Assembly (NCBI GenBank): GCA_019237115.1
Contig: JAFAHS010000249.1
Coordinates: forward strand, 22,160-86,159
Direction: 5' to 3'
Source of the DNA: Deltaproteobacteria bacterium
Lineage (GTDB): Bacteria > Desulfobacterota > Binatia > Binatales > Binataceae
DNA length: 64,000 nucleotides
This document shows positions 57,902-64,000 of this stretch, piece after piece. Under the pieces are notes generated by a model. That model worked only from the letters and a program-made list of their open reading frames with translations, had not been told where the DNA came from and made no database searches. Position 1 is the first letter of the stretch; each line of letters starts with the position of its first letter. A program made the position numbers and the translations under genes.

Positions 57902-58549
57902 ATGAGCGATCAGATCGGCCTCAAGATCCTCGGAGTGGAGTCCGCCGCGGAGATTGACGGCGCGCAACACCTGACCATCAACACGACGCGCGGACCGATC
58001 CCGATGATTTTTCACCCCGCCTCGGAGCCCAACCGCGCGGCGCTCTGCGTCAGCGGCGCGATCGGCGGCGTCGACGGGCCATCCAAGTTGTATCCGCGGT
58101 TGGGCCGCGAACTTCCAGGAGCCGGAATCGCGATCGCGCGGATCGACTACCGCGCGCCGAACGAGTTCGGCGAGTGCATCCTCGACGCCTTGGCGGGGTT
58201 GTCATTTTTGCGCGCGTTCCACTACGGACGTGCGGCGCTGATAGGTCACTCTTTCGGCGGCGCGGTCGCGATCAATGCCGGCACCCTGGCACCGATTATC
58301 ACCACCGTGGTCGCGCTTTCGAGTCAGCTCGCCGGGGCGCACGTGGTTGCGGAGCTTGCGCCACGGCCGTTGCTTTTGGTGCACGGAACCGCGGACACCA
58401 TCCTCCCGCATGAATCGTCGGAAGCTATCTACCAACGCGCCCGGGAGCCCAAAACCCTGAAGCTCCTGGCTGGCGCAGACCATCGTTTCACCGGCTTTAG
58501 CGAGGAGCTCTACAAGACCGTGTCGGCTTGGCTGCTCGACAAGGTCTAG
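57902..58549 (+). CDS. Alpha/beta hydrolase (dienelactone-hydrolase-like)
   Basis: 215 residues. Motifs are RAALCVSGAIGGVDGPSKLYPRLGRELPGAG (oxyanion region), ALIGHSFGGAVAINAG (nucleophile Ser in GHSFGG), PRPLLLVHGTADTILPHES (acid) and LLAGADHRFTGFSEELYKTVSAWL (His). All catalytic parts are in place. The substrate is unknown; closest in character to small soluble BAAT/dienelactone-hydrolase-type enzymes. It follows the small helical protein in tight coupling and precedes asd. Confidence 0.88.
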   Translation: MSDQIGLKILGVESAAEIDGAQHLTINTTRGPIPMIFHPASEPNRAALCVSGAIGGVDGPSKLYPRLGRELPGAGIAIARIDYRAPNEFGECILDALAGLSFLRAFHYGRAALIGHSFGGAVAINAGTLAPIITTVVALSSQLAGAHVVAELAPRPLLLVHGTADTILPHESSEAIYQRAREPKTLKLLAGADHRFTGFSEELYKTVSAWLLDKV

Positions 58550-58637
58550 GCCAAAGATCACAAGCTGGACTGACACGCAGGAGGCCGATACGCTTACTGC
58601 GCAGCACCTGGGCAACCGAGCTGCGGAAAAACCGGGC

Positions 58638-59642
58638 ATGGCAAGCGGACAAAGAATTGCGGTGGTGGGGGCAACCGGCGCGGTCGGCCAGACCACCCTC
58701 AAGCTCTTGCACGAACGCAACTTTCCAGTCCGCGATCTGCGCGCGTTCGCCTCCGCACGATCCGCTGGAAAGAAGGTTTCATTCGCGGGCGAATCGATCG
58801 CGGTTGAGGCCCTGACCGCGGCTTCGTTCAAGGGAATCGACATCGCCCTGTTCTCGGCCGGCACCGAGCAATCGCGCGAGTTCGCACCGCTCGCGGTCAA
58901 GGCCGGTGCGCTGGTAGTCGACAAGTCCAACGCTTTTCGGATGGATCCCGATGTCCCGCTGGTGGTGCCGGAAATCAACGGCGAGGCGGCCAGAACTCAC
59001 AAAGGAATCGTCTCCTGCCCGAATTGCACAACGATCGTGACCGTGATGCCGCTCAAACCGCTCCACGACGCGGGGCGCCTGAAGCGGGTGGTCGCCACCA
59101 GCTTTCAGGCGGTATCGGGGGCGGGGGTCAACGGCGTCGCGGAACTTCGCAATCAGGTCCTCGCGTGGGCCAAGGGCGAAGCGATCGAGCCGGAGTTCTT
59201 TCAACATCAAATCGCCTTCAACCTCATCCCGCACATCGACAAATTCCTCGAGAGCGGCTACACCGGCGAGGAAATCAAGCTGGTCAACGAAGTGCGCAAA
59301 ATCCTCGACGCTCCCGATCTGCTGGTCGCGCCGACTACCGTGCGAGTGCCGGTCTTCACGGCGCATTCGATCTCGATCAACGCCGAGACTGAAACGAAGG
59401 TTGGCGCGAGCAGGGCGCGTGAGCTGTTCGATCGCTTCCCAGGGTTGCGGGTGGTCGACGATCCAGCACACAACCGCTATCCGATGCCGATCCTGGCCGA
59501 AGGCCAGGATGATTGCCTGGTCGGGCGCATCCGCGAAGACATCAGCAATCCCAAGGCGTTGAACTTCTGGGTCAGCGGCGATCAGCTCCGCAAGGGCGCA
59601 GCGCTAAACGGCATCCAGATCGCCGAGCTGCTAAGTCGCTAG
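58638..59642 (+). CDS. asd: Aspartate-semialdehyde dehydrogenase
   Basis: A 334-residue Asd. NADP-binding GATGAVG (11-17), the catalytic Cys130 (SCPNCTTIVTVMPLKPLH), GGEEIK-like YTGEEIKLVNEVRKIL and the C-terminal RVPVFTAHSISINAE (substrate region), RYPMPILAEGQDDCLVGRIRED. It makes aspartate-4-semialdehyde for lysine, diaminopimelate, threonine and methionine. The start is clear and family length is normal. It ends about 90 bp from the convergent Kelch lipoprotein gene. Confidence 0.97.
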   Translation: MASGQRIAVVGATGAVGQTTLKLLHERNFPVRDLRAFASARSAGKKVSFAGESIAVEALTAASFKGIDIALFSAGTEQSREFAPLAVKAGALVVDKSNAFRMDPDVPLVVPEINGEAARTHKGIVSCPNCTTIVTVMPLKPLHDAGRLKRVVATSFQAVSGAGVNGVAELRNQVLAWAKGEAIEPEFFQHQIAFNLIPHIDKFLESGYTGEEIKLVNEVRKILDAPDLLVAPTTVRVPVFTAHSISINAETETKVGASRARELFDRFPGLRVVDDPAHNRYPMPILAEGQDDCLVGRIREDISNPKALNFWVSGDQLRKGAALNGIQIAELLSR

Positions 59643-59733
59643 GCGTTTCTCAACTCGCAGAAATCAACCAGGGGTCCTTCCCCCCCGGTGACCTTTCTGC
59701 ACAAATAAACTGCGGAGCGGCGCACCGCCGTGC

Positions 59734-61968
59734 CTAGGGCGTATACAGGTCAGAGGTGCTGGTCGTGAACGTCCCCCCTGTCGGAGAGCCCGTCAAACCA
59801 CCGGCGACTAGTATCTGACCGTTGGTAAGCAGCGTAGCGGTCTGAAGCGCGCGGCCGATGTTTCCTCCCCCCAACGGCACCGTGCCAGTTGGCATCGCGA
59901 ATGTATCGGCGCTCGCAGAGTACAACTCGGTGGTTATGAGACCCGGGCCGCCTAGAACTGAATCGCCACCCGCTATGAAAAGCATGCCGTTCGGTGCAAG
60001 GGTCGCGGTCATATTGGCCCGCGCGAAATTCATGGTCGTTTGGGTTGCCGTAGAGCGCGGAATCTGAAAACCACCGCTGGCCGTCAGAAACAATTCTGTG
60101 GTGTTAGTCGCGACCAGGCTGCCATCCAGGTTCGTGAATCCACCCGCGACAAGCACATTTCCGTTGGGGAGCAGCGTGGCGATTCCCTGCTCGCGTCCGC
60201 CATTGGCCATCGCGATGGGGCTGGAGAACGTGTTGCTCTCCAGAATGTAGATTTCAGCCGTACCATCGGGAGTGCTGCCGTTACTGTCGCCAGCTGCAAA
60301 CAAGGCGTCTCCGGTGTACAAGGTGGTAGCCATCAATTGCGTGCGCGGATTTTTCATCGCGGGACCGGCAGTGATGGTGTTGGTCGAGGGATTGTAGATG
60401 TCGGTGCTGTTCAGCACGTTGCCGCCGCTGCCAGTGTCGCCCCCGGCAATCAACACCGTGCCGTTGCTGAGCGCCACCGCTGCCGCATGCTCCCTCGGAC
60501 TGGATAGGTTCGGTCCTGCGTCAAAGGTGTTGGTGGCCGGATCGAAGATATCCGTCTTGTTCGTGACGGGCGTGGGATCTGCAGGCCCATCGAGCCCACC
60601 CGCTATCAGAACTTTCCCGTTCGCCAGCAGCGTCGCCGTAGCAAACGCGCGGGACGTGGACATTAGGTTAGGCAGCGTCGCAAAGCTATTGGTGGTGGGA
60701 TCGTAAAGCACCGCGTCCCCGCGAATTTTCGAAACCGCGCCTTTGCTGCTGCCGCCAGCGATCAGAACCGTGCCATTCTGAAGCAGCGTTGCCGTGGCTC
60801 CTGCCCGGTCCTGGGTGGTTCCCATATTCGGTCCCGCGGTGATGGTATTCGTGACCGTGGTTGCCTGCAGGATGCTCGAATTGATGTTCGCAACGCTCGT
60901 ACTGGTCTGCGACGGCGTGACACCGTTGAGGGTAAGCGCGTTATTGGTGCCTCCGAAGACAAACCCCCGGGTGATTAGTTGCAACCCGTATAGCCCCGCC
61001 AACGCATCCTGGAAGTCCGAGGTCCCGGCGATCGCAGGTAACGTCCCGCTGCCGCAGTACGGAACCGCAGCGCCGAAGGTTTTGCCATCAAACACCCCGT
61101 CGACTAGATCCTCCGCGAGCGCCAGCGCCAGACCGCCCGGAGCGCTCGGGCACAACAACTGATCTTCGTTGATGAGCGCGCCCAGGATGAGCCCCAGGTT
61201 GCCTGCGTCGGTTCCAACCCCGGCGGCGGTATAGCTCGGCGTCAGCGTGTCGGGGTTGCTGTCCAGGCCATAGATCGCTTGCACCTTGGCAGTCGCGGTG
61301 CTGAGGGCGGTGCTGAAGGGCATGCCCTGCCCAATGTTGGTTACCGTCAATATATCGATGAAGAGGGTCAGCGGATTGATGTCAACGCTTGTGGTTCCCG
61401 CGGGTAGCGACGGCAGCAGCACGGTCAGCGGTTTGCCAGTGGTAATGGTCGTGCCATCTTGCTCGCTCACGAACGTGCCACCGGCGACTTCGATCCTCAC
61501 TGGCCCCGTGGGGGGTGGAGCTAGCGTGAGGGTGTAGGCTCCCGAAGCGTTCGTGGTGGCCGTGCCGATGGGTGAGCCGCTGTTAGTTCCGTTGGCCGGG
61601 TTCACATTGACCGCCGCGACCGTCGATCCCACCATCGGACCCTGAAAAACATTGCCGCTCAGCGACACCGTCGGGGTCGCAGTGGGGGTCGTCGTGGCGG
61701 TCGCGGTAGCCGTCGCAGTGACTGTCACGGTCGGGGTAAGCGTGGGAACCACGGTCGGCGTCGGAGTAAGCGTCGGAACCACGGTCGGCGTCGGGGTTAG
61801 CGTCGGAACCAGCGTTGGCGTCGGGGTTAGTGTCGGGACCGCAGTCGGGGTGGGCGTGGGCGTCCTTTTCGCGGTGCACTTCGGACAGGGGTCGCATGCC
61901 GAGGTCAAGACCAAGCTCGCCGCGGCGAGCATGATCGGAAGCAACAAATTCCAGGGCCGCAACAACAT
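59734..61968 (-). CDS. Kelch-repeat lipoprotein with PT-rich linker, copy 1
   Basis: 744 residues from MLLRPWNLLLPIMLAAASLVLTSAC, a lipoprotein signal with Cys in a TSAC lipobox and a GAGGG Shine-Dalgarno. Then comes a Cys pair (CDPCPKC), a Thr/Pro/Val linker of four 10-residue units (VPTLTPTPTL and variants, encoded by 61741-61860), a carboxypeptidase-regulatory-like beta domain (about 100-185), a helical region and at least seven Kelch/galactose-oxidase-type repeats with recurring VLIAGG. A probable surface-exposed beta-propeller. No galactose oxidase copper ligands are evident. Its DNA block is about 95% identical to the adjacent copy. Confidence 0.85.
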   Translation of the reverse strand: MLLRPWNLLLPIMLAAASLVLTSACDPCPKCTAKRTPTPTPTAVPTLTPTPTLVPTLTPTPTVVPTLTPTPTVVPTLTPTVTVTATATATATTTPTATPTVSLSGNVFQGPMVGSTVAAVNVNPANGTNSGSPIGTATTNASGAYTLTLAPPPTGPVRIEVAGGTFVSEQDGTTITTGKPLTVLLPSLPAGTTSVDINPLTLFIDILTVTNIGQGMPFSTALSTATAKVQAIYGLDSNPDTLTPSYTAAGVGTDAGNLGLILGALINEDQLLCPSAPGGLALALAEDLVDGVFDGKTFGAAVPYCGSGTLPAIAGTSDFQDALAGLYGLQLITRGFVFGGTNNALTLNGVTPSQTSTSVANINSSILQATTVTNTITAGPNMGTTQDRAGATATLLQNGTVLIAGGSSKGAVSKIRGDAVLYDPTTNSFATLPNLMSTSRAFATATLLANGKVLIAGGLDGPADPTPVTNKTDIFDPATNTFDAGPNLSSPREHAAAVALSNGTVLIAGGDTGSGGNVLNSTDIYNPSTNTITAGPAMKNPRTQLMATTLYTGDALFAAGDSNGSTPDGTAEIYILESNTFSSPIAMANGGREQGIATLLPNGNVLVAGGFTNLDGSLVATNTTELFLTASGGFQIPRSTATQTTMNFARANMTATLAPNGMLFIAGGDSVLGGPGLITTELYSASADTFAMPTGTVPLGGGNIGRALQTATLLTNGQILVAGGLTGSPTGGTFTTSTSDLYTP
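60821..61415. repeat. Duplicated block, copy in Kelch gene 1 (matches 63403-64000)
   Basis: By hand comparison the two blocks align over about 595 bp with roughly 26 substitutions and one 3-bp indel, about 95% identity, with some stretches of over 50 bases unchanged. The match continues beyond the window edge. It marks a recent tandem duplication or gene conversion of the non-propeller helical domain. Confidence 0.9.
61741..61860. repeat. Four 30-bp tandem repeats encoding the PT-rich linker
   Basis: The sequence 61741-61770, 61771-61800, 61801-61830 and 61831-61860 aligns without gaps as 30-bp units. The first three are nearly identical and the fourth is diverged. They encode the VPTLTPTPT linker of the Kelch lipoprotein and could change in number by slippage. 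Confidence 0.9.
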
Positions 61969-62285
61969 TTGATCCCTCACTAAAATCTGGACCACTACCC
62001 CGCGGCAACCTACGGCAGGTTCGTCTAACACGCAATTGTCGGGACAATCAAAATTGTGAGACTCAAATGATCTGCGAACGATCAAACATAAACCCGCAGG
62101 CTCGGCATCAGCTGTGGCCTTACATTAGGCGTCGATCGCAGGGCGGGAAAATGAGGCTCAGGGCGGTTCGGCGCAGATTCGATGGGAGCAGGTGGTGGTG
62201 TGCAACGCTTCTCTCGGTGACATCATCTGCCATCAACCCGGGTGAGATCTTTGACGCGCCAACCTAACCCCCGCACAGACGTCGC
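61969..62285. other. Intergenic region between the two Kelch lipoprotein genes
   Basis: 317 bp. It contains the promoter and ribosome binding site (GAGGG) of the first gene and the end of the second. No other gene, hairpin with T-run or repeat unit was noticed. The DNA has no obvious similarity to the coding copies. Confidence 0.5.
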
Positions 62286-64000
62286 CTAAGGCGTGTAGAG
62301 ATCAGTAGTGTTCGTCGTGCCGCCCGAGCCATCCGAAGGGGTGAAACCACCGGCTATCAGCACCTGACCGTTGGCCAGCAGTGTGGCCGTGGCAAACGCT
62401 CGGAGATACGACAGCAAGACCGGGTTAGTAGTCGCCGCGAACGTATCGGTGCTCGCGTCGTAAAGCTCGATGCTGTTGAGACCCGGGCTGCTGAAACCCG
62501 GGCTGTTTAGACCTGAATCGCCGCCCGCGATGAACACCATGCCGTTCGGCGCAAGCGTCGCGGTCATATTGGCCCGCGCGACAATCATGGTCGTTTGGGT
62601 TGTCGTAGAGCGCGGCGACTGAAAAGCACCGCTGGCAGTAAGAAACAATTCTGTGGTGTTAGTCGTGACCAGGCTGCCATCCAGGTTCGTGAATCCACCC
62701 GCGACAAGCACATTTCCGTTGGGCAGCAGCGTTGCGGTTCCCTGCTCGCGGCCGGTGGTCAAGGCCATAAAGCCTGAGATCGGCGAGAAGGCGGGGGTCG
62801 CGGGGTTCTTAAAACTGTAGATTTCAGCCGTACTCTCGGGAACCGGACTGTCGGAACTGCAACTAGCGTCTCCACCGGCGAACAGGGCATCTCCAGTGTA
62901 AAGAGTGGTAGCCATCAGTTGCGTCCGCGGATGATTCATCGCCGGCCCCGAGCTCATGCTGCCCATCCCAATTGTCGCAGGTGTGTAGATATCACTGGAA
63001 CTCAAGGCATTGCCGCACCCATTATCGCCCCCGGCAATCAACACCGTGCCGTTGCTCAGCGCGACCGCTGCCGCATGCTCCCGCTGATCAGACATGTTCG
63101 GTCCCGTCATAAAGGTGTTGGTGGCGGGATCGAAAATGTCCGTGGTTGGCTCGATTGAATCTCCGTCGAACCCACCCGCTATCAGGACCTTGCCGTTCGC
63201 CAGCAGCGTCGCGGTTGCAAACTCGCGGTTCGTGGACATTGAGTTCGCGGTCTGCACGAACGCTTTCGTGCTGGGATTGTAAAGCACCGCATCATTTCGC
63301 ACTCCGGTGCTTGTGCTACTGCCGCCGGCAATCAGAACCATGCCATTCTGTAGCAGCGTGGCGGTGGCTCCTTCCCGGTCTTCATTGTTCGTTCCGATGG
63401 GCCCCATATTCGGTCCCGCGGTGATGGTATTGGTGACCGTGGTCGCCTGCAGGATGCTCGAATTGATGTTCGCAACACTCGTGCTGGTCTGCGAGGGCGT
63501 GACACCGTTGAGGGTAAGCGCGTTATTGGTGCCTCCGAAGACAAACCCCCGGGTGGTTAGTTGCAACCCGTATAGCCCCGCCAACGCATCCTGGAAGTCC
63601 GAGGTCCCGGCGATCGCGGGCAACGTCCCCCCACTGCCGCAGTACGGAACCGCAGCGCCGAACGTTTTGCCATCGAACACCCCGTCGACTAGATCCTCCG
63701 CGAGCGCCAGCGCCAGACCGCCCGGAGCACTCGGGCATAACAACTGATCTTCGTTGATCAACGCGCCCAGGATCAGTCCCAGGTTGCCCGCATCGGTGCC
63801 GACCCCAGCGGCGGTATAGTTCGGCGTCAGCGTGTTGGGATTGCTGTCCAGGCCATAGATCGCTTGCACCTTGGCAGTCGCGGTGCTGAGGGCGGTGCTG
63901 AACGGCATGCCCTGCCCAATGTTGGTTACCGTCAATATATCGATGAAGAGGGTCAGCGGATTGATGTCAACGCTTGTGGTTCCCGCGGGTAGCGACGGCA
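62286..64000 (-). CDS. Kelch-repeat lipoprotein, copy 2 (5' end outside window)
   Basis: A partial paralogue of the gene at 59734-61968, running off the window end. The visible 571 codons cover the end of the beta domain, the helical region and the Kelch repeats. Differences from copy 1 are small insertions and substitutions in the Kelch part (for example an extra Gly in CGSGGTLP, and loop insertions such as SLVTTNTTELF and ASCSSDSPVPES). The 598-bp block 63403-64000 matches 60821-61415 at about 95%. A lipoprotein signal is expected but lies outside. Confidence 0.85.
   Translation of the reverse strand, partial: PSLPAGTTSVDINPLTLFIDILTVTNIGQGMPFSTALSTATAKVQAIYGLDSNPNTLTPNYTAAGVGTDAGNLGLILGALINEDQLLCPSAPGGLALALAEDLVDGVFDGKTFGAAVPYCGSGGTLPAIAGTSDFQDALAGLYGLQLTTRGFVFGGTNNALTLNGVTPSQTSTSVANINSSILQATTVTNTITAGPNMGPIGTNNEDREGATATLLQNGMVLIAGGSSTSTGVRNDAVLYNPSTKAFVQTANSMSTNREFATATLLANGKVLIAGGFDGDSIEPTTDIFDPATNTFMTGPNMSDQREHAAAVALSNGTVLIAGGDNGCGNALSSSDIYTPATIGMGSMSSGPAMNHPRTQLMATTLYTGDALFAGGDASCSSDSPVPESTAEIYSFKNPATPAFSPISGFMALTTGREQGTATLLPNGNVLVAGGFTNLDGSLVTTNTTELFLTASGAFQSPRSTTTQTTMIVARANMTATLAPNGMVFIAGGDSGLNSPGFSSPGLNSIELYDASTDTFAATTNPVLLSYLRAFATATLLANGQVLIAGGFTPSDGSGGTTNTTDLYTP
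63403..64000. repeat. Duplicated block, copy in Kelch gene 2 (matches 60821-61415)
   Basis: The second copy of the direct repeat, separated by 2582 bp from the first. Identity is high in the region encoding the helical domain and falls in the Kelch-repeat regions. Confidence 0.9.

Noticed and set aside
59734..64000. Possible galactose oxidase function for the Kelch proteins
   Set aside because: Only the repeat fold is supported; no copper-ligand Tyr/His/Cys pattern could be assigned.

Overview
The window is a high-GC (by eye roughly 63-65%) chromosomal segment with densely packed bacterial genes, many in operons with 1-4 bp overlaps. The genome is Gram-negative in character: RlpA and other lipoproteins, TatA with a Tat-secreted DUF1501 protein, PlsY, and a dimeric-type glycyl-tRNA synthetase. 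The gene mix includes tandem CaiB-type CoA transferases, an ACAD10/11-like acyl-CoA dehydrogenase, several amidohydrolases, a DUF169 protein and PT-linker Kelch lipoproteins. This resembles uncultured soil lineages near the old Deltaproteobacteria, such as Binatota; that placement is inference only. I see no rRNA, CRISPR array, transposase or phage module.

Layout. 1-5.9 kb: tail of a sigma-54 activator, tatA, lexA, a [2Fe-2S] ferredoxin followed by a flavin reductase, an HSL-type esterase, a ThuA-like protein and an AlkZ-like protein. 5.9-11.6 kb (minus): a tight operon thiL - two CNNM/CorC membrane proteins - larB - ABC1/UbiB kinase. 11.8-16.6 kb (minus): a four-gene operon LuxE-like - LuxC-like - class III aminotransferase - membrane histidine kinase, predicted to activate and reduce an acyl group to an aldehyde and possibly aminate it. 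16.9-19.4 kb: small exported protein with a strong terminator, an S1C/PDZ protein lacking the usual catalytic Asp, and an isocitrate-lyase/PEP-mutase-family enzyme. 19.5-25.0 kb (minus): the SOS mutagenesis cassette imuA-imuB-dnaE2.

25.2-29 kb: sarcosine-oxidase-like flavoenzyme, YtcJ-type amidohydrolase, and a frameshifted phytanoyl-CoA dioxygenase. 29-34 kb: PPDK, glyS, a metallophosphoesterase and a small lipoprotein. 34.6-40 kb: two CaiB-type CoA transferases, an acyl-CoA dehydrogenase, and three small secreted paralogues sharing a C...C-x2-[S/N]-DDPRL-like tail. 40.3-45 kb: P-II, plsY, tRNA-Pro(CGG), an exported hydrolase, rpe, DUF169 and rlpA. 45.4-49.1 kb: def-fmt-rsmB, divergent from a TrmJ-type methyltransferase. 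49.2-54.2 kb: DUF1800/DUF1501 pair and a D-aminoacylase-like amidohydrolase. 54.3-59.6 kb: exported HEAT-repeat protein divergent from a DUF3108 protein, then a DsbA-family isomerase, thpR, a small protein, a hydrolase and asd. 59.7-64 kb: two tandem Kelch-type lipoprotein genes with about 95% identical DNA blocks, the second cut by the window edge.

Most notable observations: (1) the promoters of lexA and imuA, 23.6 kb apart, share the direct repeat CTTCGC-N5-TTTCGC (11 bp period), a candidate lineage-specific LexA operator; (2) the LuxE-LuxC-aminotransferase-kinase operon; (3) the family of three small secreted proteins; (4) the recently duplicated Kelch lipoproteins; (5) proteins that keep their fold but lose key residues (S1C protease, histidine kinase).
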